Shown here: in pieces, positions 23,557 through 32,394 of the stretch
Numbering within the stretch: the stretch's first letter is position 1
Layout: each line of letters opens with the position of its first letter
Assembly: GCF_034670125.1 (NCBI RefSeq)
Contig: NZ_JAXMOC010000007.1
Coordinates: forward strand, 56,807-120,806
Direction of reading: 5' to 3'
Length of the DNA: 64,000 nucleotides
Source of the DNA: Maricaulis sp034670125
GTDB taxonomy: Bacteria > Pseudomonadota > Alphaproteobacteria > Caulobacterales > Maricaulaceae
The notes under the pieces: generated by a model
What the model saw: the letters and a program-made list of their open reading frames with translations, nothing else
The model's database searches: none
What the model was told of the DNA's origin: nothing
Program-made: the position numbers and the translations under genes

Positions 23557-24687
23557 ATGTCTGACGATATGGACCAAGATGCACTGGCGGCCGAATGGGA
23601 AGCCATGGCCGAGGACGGCGACGACCTCGACCTGGCGTCCGAATGGGAGGCCATGGTCGGTGCCGAGGATGACGAGCAGGACCTGCCGACCGTCGGTGGT
23701 GGCGCCGAGCGCATTCTCAACCAGGACGAAATCGACAGCCTGCTCGGCTTCTCGCTCTCGGATGACGATTCCGCGGACAAGTCGGGTATTCGCGCGATCA
23801 TCAATTCCGCGCTGGTCTCCTATGAACGCCTGCCGATGCTGGAGATCGTCTTCGACCGCCTCGTGCGGCTGATGACCACCTCGTTGCGCAATTTCACCTC
23901 GGACAATGTCGAGGTCTCGCTCGACAATATTTCCTCGATCCGGTTCGGCGACTATCTCAATTCGATCCCGCTGCCGGCCATCCTGGCCGTGTTCCGGGCC
24001 CAGCAGCTGGACAATTATGGCCTGCTGACGGTCGACTCGAACCTGATCTACTCGATCGTGGACGTATTGCTCGGCGGTCGCCGCGGCACCTCGGCCATGC
24101 GGATTGAGGGGCGGCCCTACACCACCATCGAACGGATGCTCGTTCAGCGCATGATCGAGGTGGTGCTGGGCGATGCCAAGCAGGCCTTCGCGCCGCTGAC
24201 CGATGTCGAGTTCGATCTCGAGCGGGTCGAGACCAACCCCCGCTTTGCCGCCATCGCCCGACCGGCCAATGCGGCGATTCTGGTCAAGCTGCGGATCGAC
24301 ATGGAAGACCGCGGCGGTCGAATCGAGCTTCTTCTTCCCTATGCGACTCTGGAGCCGATCCGGAAAATGCTGCTCCAGCAGTTCATGGGGGAAAAATTCG
24401 GACGTGATAATATCTGGGAAGGCCACCTGGCGACCGAGCTCTGGTCGACCAAGATGGAAGTCCAGGCCGTGCTCGACGAGCAGCGCGTGTCCCTGGGTAC
24501 GGTGGCCAATCTGAAAGTGGGTGACACGCTCTATCTCGACGCGTCACCGAGCAGTGATGTCGAACTGCGCTGCGGTCAGGTCCCCCTGACCCGCGGTCGC
24601 ATGGGTCGCATCGGACACAATGTTGCCCTGCGCCTGAGCGGACCGCTCTCGCCGGGCGCCAAGAAAGCCATGATGAGGTTTGCATGA
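23557..24687 (+). CDS. fliM: Flagellar motor switch protein FliM
   Basis: 376 residues. The CheY-P-binding peptide ILNQDEIDSLLG is present, though displaced to residue 53 by an acidic N-terminal extension with a repeated unit (AAEWEAMAEDGDDLDL and ASEWEAMVGAEDDEQDL). The middle domain has LDNISSIRFGDYLNSIP and LLGGRRGTS, and the C-terminal SpoA domain closes the chain. FliM is a C-ring subunit that sets rotation direction. Start lies 29 bases after fliL; the stop overlaps the next ATG. Confidence 0.98.
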   Translation: MSDDMDQDALAAEWEAMAEDGDDLDLASEWEAMVGAEDDEQDLPTVGGGAERILNQDEIDSLLGFSLSDDDSADKSGIRAIINSALVSYERLPMLEIVFDRLVRLMTTSLRNFTSDNVEVSLDNISSIRFGDYLNSIPLPAILAVFRAQQLDNYGLLTVDSNLIYSIVDVLLGGRRGTSAMRIEGRPYTTIERMLVQRMIEVVLGDAKQAFAPLTDVEFDLERVETNPRFAAIARPANAAILVKLRIDMEDRGGRIELLLPYATLEPIRKMLLQQFMGEKFGRDNIWEGHLATELWSTKMEVQAVLDEQRVSLGTVANLKVGDTLYLDASPSSDVELRCGQVPLTRGRMGRIGHNVALRLSGPLSPGAKKAMMRFA

Positions 24688-25076
24688 CACTCGCCGCCCT
24701 GATTTTTGAAGGCCTTGTTGCCGCACTCCTGATTGTGGCTGTCGTCATGTGCTGGCGCGTCGACCGCCGTCTAAGCGCCCTGAAGAAGGGCCAGGACGGC
24801 GTGCGTGAGTCGGTGATTGCCCTCAATGAGGCGACCGACCGCGCCCGGGCCAGCCTTGGTGCACTCGAGCGGGCGACCTCGCAGTCAGTGGATGTCCTGG
24901 AAAAGCGCGTTGGGGAAGCCCGCGCCCTGGCGGATGAGCTGCATCTTGTGACCGGCAGTGTCGACCGCAAGGCCGACAGCCTTGCCCAGCGCCGCGCTCC
25001 GCGCCGCCGGGCCGCCGACATTTTCCCCGACGGAGCCGGGTCTCGCATTATCAACGATCTCAAGGATGTGAGGTAG
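24684..25076 (+). CDS. DUF6468 flagellar-cluster membrane protein
   Basis: 130 residues. One N-terminal transmembrane segment (residues 5-23) followed by a coiled-coil region (ALKKGQDGVRESVIALNEATDRAR) and a basic tail. This matches the DUF6468 family, regularly found between fliM and motE in alphaproteobacteria; its role is unknown. The ATG overlaps the fliM TGA, so expression follows fliM. A structural or stator-related role at the basal body is a guess from context. Confidence 0.75.
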   Translation: MTLAALIFEGLVAALLIVAVVMCWRVDRRLSALKKGQDGVRESVIALNEATDRARASLGALERATSQSVDVLEKRVGEARALADELHLVTGSVDRKADSLAQRRAPRRRAADIFPDGAGSRIINDLKDVR

Positions 25077-25080
25077 CACC

Positions 25081-25812
25081 ATGCGTGAACCCCTTCGCTT
25101 CCTCACCGTGCTGGCCGTCCTGATGGGCGGTCTGTTGGGGCTCAAGACATTGTCGATTGCCAATGGGGCGGCCGACTGGTGGGAGGCCCAGGGCAGCGCC
25201 ATGGCGGCAGAAGTCACCGAGCAGGCCCATGACGAGCCTGACGTGGGCGAGGGCGATGATGCGCCCATCATGCCGGCCGATCATGCCGCAGCGGCGCCGG
25301 CCGAAGATGAGCCAAGCGCGTCGGACGTGTCAGCAGCCTTCGCCGAGCGGATTGCCAGTGGTGCCCGGACGGCCGAGGAGGAGCGTGTCATCTATCGACT
25401 GCGCGAACGCTCGGCCGAACTCGACAGCCGCGAGCGCGAGCTGGAGACGCGCGAGGCCTTGATGCTGGCGATGGAACAGCAGGTGGACACCAAGATCACG
25501 GAGCTGAATGCGCTGCGGACCCAGATCGAGAGCCTGTCCGGCGAGCTGTCGGAGCGTGAGGATGAAGACATGCAGGTGATCGTGTCCTGGTATTCGGCCA
25601 TGGACCCGCGTGATTCCTCGGAGCGCATCGCAACGCTCGACATGGACACCCAGTTGCAGATCGCGTCGCGCATGTCGCAGCGCACGTTCGGGGCGATCCT
25701 GGCCGAAATGAATACCGGTGCCGCCGCGGCATTGACCGAGCGCATGGCGCGCCGGTCCGATCTGCCGGAAACCGTCGCCGAGCTGGAGGCGCGGATTGCC
25801 GAGGGCGACTAG
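25081..25812 (+). CDS. motE: MotE family periplasmic motility protein
   Basis: 243 residues. One membrane-spanning or signal segment (residues 7-29), an acidic linker, then a long coiled coil (ELDSRERELETREALMLAMEQQVDTKI) and a C-terminal MgtE-N-like helical domain (WYSAMDPRDSSERIATLDM, LAEMNTGAAAALTERM). In rhizobia MotE is a chaperone of the periplasmic motor protein MotC. GAGG precedes the ATG. The stop overlaps the start of the large TPR gene by 17 bases, which links the two. Confidence 0.82.
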   Translation: MREPLRFLTVLAVLMGGLLGLKTLSIANGAADWWEAQGSAMAAEVTEQAHDEPDVGEGDDAPIMPADHAAAAPAEDEPSASDVSAAFAERIASGARTAEEERVIYRLRERSAELDSRERELETREALMLAMEQQVDTKITELNALRTQIESLSGELSEREDEDMQVIVSWYSAMDPRDSSERIATLDMDTQLQIASRMSQRTFGAILAEMNTGAAAALTERMARRSDLPETVAELEARIAEGD

Positions 25813-28800
25813 ACATACGGCCGGCCTTGCCGGATGCGTCCTGCCGCTGTTGCTGGCGTCAACAGCCCTGGCCCAGTCGCCAGCCACGCTCAGTGTCGAG
25901 CGTGGCGATAACGCCCTGCGCCTGCTGATCGACTATGACGACGCGGTGGCCGACAGGCAGCCGACGGCGCAGGTATCCGTCGAGCACACCGTCCTCATTG
26001 CCCGCCTCTCCGAGCCGCTGGACGCGGATGTATCGGCCCTCGTCGGGGAGCTCCAGGGCCTTGCCGCCCGGGCCAGGCTGGACGCTGACGGGTCAACGCT
26101 CCGGATCGCGCTCAACCAGTCGGTCGATGCCTATGCGTCCGCCAGCTACGACCAGATCGCGATCGATTTCGTCCCCTTGGGCGGTGCCCGGCCGGACGCC
26201 ATCGTCTCGCCGCGCGAGGCGCGTGAAATCGAGGCGGCGCGCCTCGCCGCCGACCAGGCCGCCCTGCCACCGCCACCACCGCCGCCGGCCGAGGCGTTGC
26301 CGGTGCAATACCGGGTCGGACAGGCAACCGAATACACCCGGATTGAATTGATGTGGCCGCGCGAGGTCGCGGTGTCGGTCAGCCAGTCCGGCGATGTCGC
26401 AGAAGTGCGGTTCGCCGAGCCGGCCGAGATTGATCTGAGCCGTCTGGCCGGGTCACCGCCGCGCTTTCTCAATGGGCTGACCGCGACGCGGGAAGGCGAC
26501 GAGTTCGTCCTGACGCTCGAGGTCGAACCGGGGGTCCAGGTGCGGGCCTGGGGCGAGAACGGGCGGGTCGCCATCGATCTCCCAGACCCGGCCTTTACCG
26601 ACGCCGAAACCCTGTTGGCGCAAATCGAGGCGGCCGCCGGTGCAGAATTGGCCGCCGCCAACCCGGTCGACGAAGGCATGGAACCGGCGGAGGCAGCACC
26701 GGTTGCCGTACCCCGCCCGCAGCGCGAGACGCCGACGCGCCCCGCCCAGGCCGCCGAGCCGGTCGCTACCGATACACCGCCGCCAGCAACCGTCGCTGAC
26801 CCGAGTTCTCCAGCCCCCCTCGTGGCCCAGTCGGCGGGGGCAAACCCGGTCCCGGCTGATGGCGTCGTGCGCGCGGAAGTCTCGGATTTCAATGGAGACC
26901 TGCGGATCGACTTCAACTGGCAGGCCCCCCTTGGCATGGCAGTTTTCCGCCGCGGCGAGGCGATCTGGGTGGTGTTCGATGCCGCTGCCGAGCTTGACCT
27001 GCGCGAACTCGACGGGGCCAGTCGACGCCATATACGGAATTTTGTCGGCGTTGATGGCGAGACCTATTCGGCGGCGCGCCTGATCGTACCCGCAACTTCG
27101 CAGGCGGAAGCCCGCGTCGACGGCAATCGCTGGACCGTCGTCCTGTCCGAGCGGATCGATGCGCCGCCGCGTCCGATCACCGTACGCCGCGATGCCCGTC
27201 GCGGACGGCCCGGCCGTATCCTCATGGACATGTCGAGTGCCCACGCCATTCGCTGGATCGATGATCCGGTGGTCGGCGACACGGTGGGCGTGATCACTGC
27301 GCTCGGTCCCATCCAGGGACTGGCCGCGCGGAGCGAATTTGTCGGCGGCGCCCTGCTGCCAAGCGCCCAGGGCGGCGCTGTCCAGGCGATTGCCGAAGAC
27401 ATCGAGATTACACTGATTGGAGCCGGTGCGGCGATCAGCCGACCCAGCGGACTGGACCTGACGCCGGCGGCCACTGCCGGCCGGGCTGATCCGGATACGT
27501 CGGTGCTGGCCAATATTTCCTCGCCGGCATTGATGTATTTCGACGCCTGGCGCGGCGATGGCCGATACATGGACGAGTGGAATGCCCGCTTGCGCCGTAC
27601 CGCGCTCGAGGACGGTACGGACGGCCAGATCGCACTGGCCCGTTTCCTGTTGGCGCGTGACCTGGCCCCGGAGGCACTCGGCATGCTCGAGCTGGCCACG
27701 GCCGCGGAACCGCAACTGGTCGATGATCCGCATGTCCGCGCGCTCCGGGCTGTGGCCAGTTACATGCTGCACCGCCAGGAGGATGCCTCGGCCTATTTGT
27801 CTCATGCGTCGCTGGCGCAGGACCCGGCCGCCGACCTCTGGCGCGCGATGGTCGCGGTGGAAGAAGAGCGGTGGCAGGATGCCCGCCGCCGGTTCAGCAC
27901 GGGCGAGGCGACCGTCTATCATTATCCGCCCGAGTGGCAGGCCCGCTTCAATGCCGCGCACGCCCGTGCCGCGCTGGAGCTCGGCGACACGGCGGCGGCG
28001 CAAAATTATCTCTATGCGGTCGAGGCTGGCGATCCGGACTGGCAGACGCGTCTGGATGCCCGATTTGTCGCCGCCCGTCTGGCCGAGATCGGCGGTAATC
28101 GCATGGAGGCGATCCGCCGTTTTGAGGAATTGTCGGAATCCGGCCATCCCGAGTCCGAGGCCAGGGCCCTGTATGATCTCAACCGCTTGCAGCTGGAAGA
28201 GGGGCTGATTAGCCGCAGCGAGGCCATCGAAAGCCTGGAGAATCTTCGTTTTCGCTGGCGGGGCGACACGATCGAGCTGGAAACCGTCCGCACCCTCGGC
28301 GAACTCTACGTCCAGGCCGGCGATTTTGCCGGCGGTCTGGAAACCATGGCGACCGCCCAGGCACGCTTCCCGGAATCGGAAGCGGGACGCCGTATCGGTG
28401 AGGACATGGTGTCGATCTTCCGCCGCCTGTTCCTCGATGGCGAGGCTGACCGCATGGATCCGGTCGAGGCCGTCGCGATCTTCTACCAGTATCAGCACCT
28501 CGCCCCGATCGGGGCCGATGGTGACCGCATGATCCGTCGCCTGGCCGACCGGTTGATCGCCTTCGATCTGCTCGACCCGGCCGCCGAGTTGTTGCAGCAC
28601 CAGGTCGACTATCGCCTGCGTGAGCCGCTGGCGCGTGCCCGGGTCGCGACCGATCTGGCGATCGTCTATCTGATGGACCGCCGCTATGAGGATGCGCTCA
28701 ACACCATCCGCCGGTCGCGCATTGCCGGCTTGCCCGATGAACTGGTCGATGAACGCTATCTGCTGGAAGCCCGCGCCCTGTCCGAACTGGGCCGGTCGGA

Positions 28801-29221
28801 CCAGGCGCTTGAGTTGATCGCCTCGGACCAGTCCGAGGCCGCCAGCCGCTTGCGCGCCGACGTCGCCTGGACCCAGCGCGACTGGCGCAATGCCGGGCGG
28901 CGTCTGGAAGGCATTCTGGGCAATCGGTATTCGGATCCGGCACCGCTGGAACCGACCGAGGAAGACGATCTCCTCAGGGCCGCCATCGCCTACAGCCTGT
29001 CGCGGGACACAACGGGTGCGGTGCGCCTGGGTGAGCGATATGGCGAAGCAATGACACAGACCGACCAGGCCGCCGCGTTCAGCCTGCTGACCGACGATGG
29101 CGCGACGCCGGGCAATGTCCGCTTCTCCGACATGGCCTCCCGAATCGCCAGCATCGATACGCTGGATGCCTTCATGGAGCCGTTCCGGGCGCGCTTCGTG
29201 AATGGCGGTGGGCCGAGCTAG
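25796..29221 (+). CDS. Large periplasmic TPR protein downstream of motE
   Basis: 1141 residues. A signal peptide (LAGCVLPLLLASTALAQ) is followed by beta-rich, AMIN-like repeated segments (to about residue 560) with a poly-proline linker near residue 160 (seven prolines) and a Pro/Thr/Ala-rich linker near 300-345; residues 575-1141 are helical TPR-like solenoid (EALGMLELATAAEPQ, ALYDLNRLQLEEGL, RYEDALNTIRRSRI). The start is TTG, chosen because GGAGG stands six bases before it and no ATG or GTG lies between it and the signal peptide. Overlap with motE suggests it is the MotE client, perhaps a MotC-like torque accessory; inferred. Confidence 0.75.
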   Translation: MPRATRHTAGLAGCVLPLLLASTALAQSPATLSVERGDNALRLLIDYDDAVADRQPTAQVSVEHTVLIARLSEPLDADVSALVGELQGLAARARLDADGSTLRIALNQSVDAYASASYDQIAIDFVPLGGARPDAIVSPREAREIEAARLAADQAALPPPPPPPAEALPVQYRVGQATEYTRIELMWPREVAVSVSQSGDVAEVRFAEPAEIDLSRLAGSPPRFLNGLTATREGDEFVLTLEVEPGVQVRAWGENGRVAIDLPDPAFTDAETLLAQIEAAAGAELAAANPVDEGMEPAEAAPVAVPRPQRETPTRPAQAAEPVATDTPPPATVADPSSPAPLVAQSAGANPVPADGVVRAEVSDFNGDLRIDFNWQAPLGMAVFRRGEAIWVVFDAAAELDLRELDGASRRHIRNFVGVDGETYSAARLIVPATSQAEARVDGNRWTVVLSERIDAPPRPITVRRDARRGRPGRILMDMSSAHAIRWIDDPVVGDTVGVITALGPIQGLAARSEFVGGALLPSAQGGAVQAIAEDIEITLIGAGAAISRPSGLDLTPAATAGRADPDTSVLANISSPALMYFDAWRGDGRYMDEWNARLRRTALEDGTDGQIALARFLLARDLAPEALGMLELATAAEPQLVDDPHVRALRAVASYMLHRQEDASAYLSHASLAQDPAADLWRAMVAVEEERWQDARRRFSTGEATVYHYPPEWQARFNAAHARAALELGDTAAAQNYLYAVEAGDPDWQTRLDARFVAARLAEIGGNRMEAIRRFEELSESGHPESEARALYDLNRLQLEEGLISRSEAIESLENLRFRWRGDTIELETVRTLGELYVQAGDFAGGLETMATAQARFPESEAGRRIGEDMVSIFRRLFLDGEADRMDPVEAVAIFYQYQHLAPIGADGDRMIRRLADRLIAFDLLDPAAELLQHQVDYRLREPLARARVATDLAIVYLMDRRYEDALNTIRRSRIAGLPDELVDERYLLEARALSELGRSDQALELIASDQSEAASRLRADVAWTQRDWRNAGRRLEGILGNRYSDPAPLEPTEEDDLLRAAIAYSLSRDTTGAVRLGERYGEAMTQTDQAAAFSLLTDDGATPGNVRFSDMASRIASIDTLDAFMEPFRARFVNGGGPS

Positions 29222-29874
29222 CGGTCGCTGCTCCTTCTCCAGACATGCGCACGGCTTATCGTCTTCGCGCGCATTTGCGCCGAAGTGTGGGAGGGAACGG
29301 GATGCCGGTGGACACCGGGGTGTCCGATTGGCTGGCAGGCGGTGTCCGTGGTGTCCTCGGCATCCCGCCAAATCTTTGTTGAAAAAAAAGGGTGGGAGGT
29401 TTCCCGGGCTGTCTCCACCCCGATTCCAATGCGTCAGGTAGATGGGGTCGGTCGTTTAGTGCCCCGCGACCTGGTCGCACGCCCTGCCAGTGCATATCGG
29501 CTGTCACACCGCTGCCCGGACAGGCTCCGCTCGTTTCCGGGCACAAGTGACTGAGCTCGTGCCTCCCGTCCCGAAAACCAAGGCCATTATCGCCTGGTGG
29601 CGAGGGGTGGGGATAAGTTTTCGCGGATTTTTGCTGACACGCACTTTCCCTCTCCCCCGGGAGAGGGTCAGGGTGAGGGGTAAATCCCGGTGAAAGCGGG
29701 CGTTTCCCCCCTCATCCGGCCTCCGGCCACCTTCTCCCAAGGGAGAAGGAAAGTGGTGCGCAGCGGGGATAAATTACAAAACAAGGGGGCAGGCATATTC
29801 AACGCGGCCACCCTGAGCCGGCTCAGTCAACCCAGCCGACAGTGTCGCGCGTTAAATACACCTGGCCCCATTAT
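29222..29874. other. Gene-free region between TPR gene and fliP
   Basis: No convincing gene. Short frames here have no ribosome site and unnatural composition. Between 29648 and 29749 there is a REP-like hairpin doublet (see separate entry). The rest shows no promoter or repeat I can recognise. The two flanking genes converge on it, so it must hold transcription ends. Confidence 0.6.
29648..29749. repeat. REP-like inverted hairpin doublet
   Basis: First element: stem CCCTCTCCC / GGGAGAGGG (29648-29656, 29659-29667) then GGGTGAGGGG (29671-29680). Second element is the reverse arrangement: CCCCTCATCC (29708-29717), GGCCTCCGGCC, then stem CCTTCTCCC / GGGAGAAGG (29730-29738, 29741-29749). The two can pair into one long cruciform. 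Elements of this composition are dispersed in many proteobacterial genomes; they resemble REP/BIME units moved by RAYT transposases. Confidence 0.75.
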
Positions 29875-30630
29875 TCAACTCAACGTTCCGAAACTCTGCA
29901 CCAGTGATCCCACCACCAGTCGCCAGCCATCGACCAGCACGAAGAAGATCAGCTTGAACGGTAGCGAAATGACGATCGGTGGCAGCATCATCATACCCAT
30001 CGACATCAGGATCGAGGCGACGACGAGGTCGATGATCAGGAAGGGGATGAACAGCAGGAAGCCGATCTCGAAAGCGCGCCGCAATTCCGAGATCATGAAG
30101 GCCGGGGCGACGATCCAGAAGGATGTCGCTTCAGGCGATTCCGGGACGGCGTCCTGGGACATGTCGATGAACAGGGCGAGATCGTCTTCGCGGACATGGC
30201 TGAGCATGAAGGTCTTTAAGGGCGCGGTCGACAGGTCGAAGGCTTCGGTCAGCTCGATCTGTTCGTCCAACAGGGGCCGGATGCCCTCGTCATAGGACTG
30301 GGTGAAGACCGGCGCCATGATGAAGCCGGTCATGAAAATGGCCAGCGACACCAGCACGGCATTCGGCGGACTTTGTTGCAGGCCGAGCCCGGTACGCAGC
30401 AGGGAGAGCACCACGATGATGCGCACGAAGCTGGTGGTCATGATGATGATCGACGGAGCCAGGGACAACACCGTCAACAGCGCCATCAGCTGCAGGACCC
30501 GCTCGGTCAGCGCGCCTTCCTGGCCGGCATCGATGGTGACGGTCTGGGCGTCCGCCTGGAAGCCGATCAGCGTGATGACGCCCAGCAGGAATAGCGAAAA
30601 ACAGGTCCAGAAGCCTTTCCGGGCACTCAT
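29875..30630 (-). CDS. fliP: Flagellar type III export gate protein FliP
   Basis: 251 residues. A cleavable signal peptide (to about FQADAQ) and four membrane segments; LAPSIIIMTTSFVRIIVVL and SPPNAVLVSLAIFMTGFIM, and later IPFLIIDLVVASILMSMGM, are FliP/YscR signatures. FliP forms, with FliQ and FliR, the export pore at the base of the flagellum. It overlaps the fliO stop codon by four bases (ATGA). Confidence 0.98.
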   Translation of the reverse strand: MSARKGFWTCFSLFLLGVITLIGFQADAQTVTIDAGQEGALTERVLQLMALLTVLSLAPSIIIMTTSFVRIIVVLSLLRTGLGLQQSPPNAVLVSLAIFMTGFIMAPVFTQSYDEGIRPLLDEQIELTEAFDLSTAPLKTFMLSHVREDDLALFIDMSQDAVPESPEATSFWIVAPAFMISELRRAFEIGFLLFIPFLIIDLVVASILMSMGMMMLPPIVISLPFKLIFFVLVDGWRLVVGSLVQSFGTLS

Positions 30631-30959
30631 GCGGACCCCTCCATCACGTCACGCAGGTCGGCCGCGCTGACCGGTTTGACCGCGCGGCTTGCCAGGACGG
30701 TTTCCCGTTCCGCTCCCAACAGCACCACATGTTCCTCGCCATCGGCCTGCAGGATCACCAGCCGGCGACGCGGATCAATGACCAGCGTTTCGCGAAGCTT
30801 CAGGCGACGGTCCGATCCACCCAACTGGCGCAATCCGGTCACCTGTTGCAGCAACCAGCCCTTCTGGACGGCATAACCGAACAGCCCCAATCCGCCCAGC
30901 AGAACGACGAGGATGGAGATGGCAAACAAGTAGCTGGTCCAGTTGACGATATCGGACAT
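30627..30959 (-). CDS. fliO: Flagellar export assembly protein FliO
   Basis: 110 residues. One transmembrane segment (residues 10-30) and a small cytoplasmic domain with LRETLVIDPRRRLVILQADG, the FliO pattern. FliO stabilises FliP during assembly of the export gate. The shared region of 107 bases with divergent flgB includes the CtrA box at 31006-31020. Confidence 0.9.
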   Translation of the reverse strand: MSDIVNWTSYLFAISILVVLLGGLGLFGYAVQKGWLLQQVTGLRQLGGSDRRLKLRETLVIDPRRRLVILQADGEEHVVLLGAERETVLASRAVKPVSAADLRDVMEGSA

Positions 30960-31005
30960 CGAGCCTTGGCCTCATAAACAATAACCACTGTCTGGGGTGA
31001 TGCGG

Positions 31006-31020
31006 TTAAGTCCGCGTTAA
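31006..31020. promoter_or_regulatory. CtrA box between fliO and flgB
   Basis: TTAAGTCCGCGTTAA is a perfect TTAA-N7-TTAA site, 46 bases upstream of flgB and 46 bases upstream of fliO, so it could drive both divergent early operons. Confidence 0.88.
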
Positions 31021-31066
31021 CCGTGCCGGACCACCTTCGTTCATAACCGAGAAAGGGGATTCGCGC

Positions 31067-31519
31067 ATGCGGCCCGACGACGTGCCGGTCCTGGCACTGC
31101 TTCGCCAATCGATGAGCTTCCACTCTGATCGCCAGCAGGTGATCGCGGAGAATATCGCCAATGCGAACACGCCGGGCTACACGCCGCGGGACATCGACGA
31201 ATCCGAATTCCACGCCGCACTGCGGGCCCAGATGGGCGGCGGCGCAGGCAATGCCCGGGGAAGCGGTCGCGGGGCATTGAACCTGACCACAACGGCGGCG
31301 AGTCACATTCCGGGTTCAAGCGCCGGTGGTGGCGCGTCATCGGGCTGGGAGACCAGCGAGCGACCGGACTCGGAGACCACAGTGAACGGCAATTCGGTCG
31401 TCATTGAAGAACAGATGGTCAGGGCCCAGGACAACCGGATGCGCTATGAGAGCGCGCTGACCCTGTACCAGAAAAGCATCGGACTGCTGCGCACGGCGAT
31501 CCGTGCGCCGGGCCGATAG
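31067..31519 (+). CDS. flgB: Flagellar proximal rod protein FlgB
   Basis: 150 residues. N-terminal rod signature ENIANANTPGYTPRDIDES and C-terminal MRYESALTLYQKSIGLLRTAI. The centre carries a Gly/Ala/Ser-rich insertion (AQMGGGAGNARGSGRG, then SSAGGGASS), as is common for alphaproteobacterial FlgB. FlgB is a proximal rod subunit, exported by the flagellar system. AAAGGGG precedes the ATG. First gene of flgB-flgC-fliE. Confidence 0.96.
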   Translation: MRPDDVPVLALLRQSMSFHSDRQQVIAENIANANTPGYTPRDIDESEFHAALRAQMGGGAGNARGSGRGALNLTTTAASHIPGSSAGGGASSGWETSERPDSETTVNGNSVVIEEQMVRAQDNRMRYESALTLYQKSIGLLRTAIRAPGR

Positions 31520-31529
31520 GGAGTGATCG

Positions 31530-31943
31530 ATGGGTAACGCTTCAGATACGATGCAGATCTCCGCTTTCGGCATGCGGGCGCAAGCCGCACGGATGCGGAT
31601 CATCTCGGAGAACATCGCCAACGCCGACTCCACGGCCCGCGAACCGGGCGGTGATCCCTATCGGCGCCAGGTACCGGTTTTCGAGGCCGAGCTGGATCGC
31701 GCTACCGGGCTCAATGCCGTGCGCATGACCGATGTCGCGCATGACCAGAGCGAGTTCACGCTTGAATACGATCCCGGTCACCCCGCCGCGAACGCCGAAG
31801 GTTATGTCCAGTATTCCAACGTGCAGACGCTGGTGGAAATGATGGACATGCGCGAAGCGATGCGTTCCTACGAAGCCAATCTCAACATGATCGAGAATGC
31901 CCGCCGCATGCAGGAGCGGGCGCTGGATCTGCTGCGTCGCTAG
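31530..31943 (+). CDS. flgC: Flagellar proximal rod protein FlgC
   Basis: 137 residues, the standard size. MRIISENIANADSTARE at the N-terminus and YSNVQTLVEMMDMREAMRSYE at the C-terminus are FlgC signatures, with PYRRQVPVFEAE between. A proximal rod subunit. It starts ten bases after flgB, with GGGAG as ribosome site. Confidence 0.97.
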   Translation: MGNASDTMQISAFGMRAQAARMRIISENIANADSTAREPGGDPYRRQVPVFEAELDRATGLNAVRMTDVAHDQSEFTLEYDPGHPAANAEGYVQYSNVQTLVEMMDMREAMRSYEANLNMIENARRMQERALDLLRR

Positions 31944-31987
31944 AATGGCCGACGCGAGCCCTAGAAACAGGATGAAGGACCCCGTCC

Positions 31988-32308
31988 ATGGCCGCTGATC
32001 TCTCTGCCGTACAGGCCTACCAGGCCGCTATCCGCACGGCCCAGCAATCCTCGCTCGGATCGAGCCAGGACAGCGCAGCCGCCAGTGGTGGCCTCGACTT
32101 CGGCTCGCTGCTGGGCAATGCCATCGCCGATACCAGCCAGACGCTGGGTCACGCCGAACAGATGACGGCCGCCGGCGCCGCCGGCGAAGCCGAGCTGATC
32201 GACGTCGTGACCGCCGTCTCGGCCGCCGAAATCTCGCTGGAAACCGTCGTCGCCGTCCGCGATGAGGTGGTGAAGGCCTATCAGGAAATCCTGCGCATGC
32301 CGATCTGA
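31988..32308 (+). CDS. fliE: Flagellar hook-basal body protein FliE
   Basis: 106 residues. The C-terminal two-thirds (TLGHAEQMTAAGAAGEAELIDVV, then ISLETVVAVRDEVVKAYQEI) is FliE, which joins the MS ring to the rod. The 44 bases after flgC hold no other gene. A strong terminator follows, ending the flgBC-fliE operon. Confidence 0.95.
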   Translation: MAADLSAVQAYQAAIRTAQQSSLGSSQDSAAASGGLDFGSLLGNAIADTSQTLGHAEQMTAAGAAGEAELIDVVTAVSAAEISLETVVAVRDEVVKAYQEILRMPI

Positions 32309-32332
32309 TCCATGTGATCACCCGCCCATGCA

Positions 32333-32360
32333 AAAGCCCCGGCCGAGACCGGGGCTTTTT
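32333..32360. terminator. Bidirectional terminator between fliE and DUF885 gene
   Basis: Ten-base-pair stem AAAGCCCCGG / CCGGGGCTTT with a six-base loop, ending in TTTTT on the plus strand and with AAAA at the left end, so it can serve both converging operons. Confidence 0.92.
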
Positions 32361-32394
32361 CATGTCTGGTGGTCGTTGGACCGATGGACGAGGG

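Noticed and set aside
26453..29371. Long minus-strand open frame (972 codons) opposite the large TPR gene
   Set aside because: It is a shadow caused by GC-rich third positions. The plus-strand gene has a signal peptide, TPR helices and a ribosome site; the antisense product has no recognisable domain and is rich in Arg, Gly and Gln.
29202..29441. Small plus-strand open frame after the TPR gene
   Set aside because: No ribosome site, overlap with the end of the TPR gene, and unnatural composition; probably non-coding.
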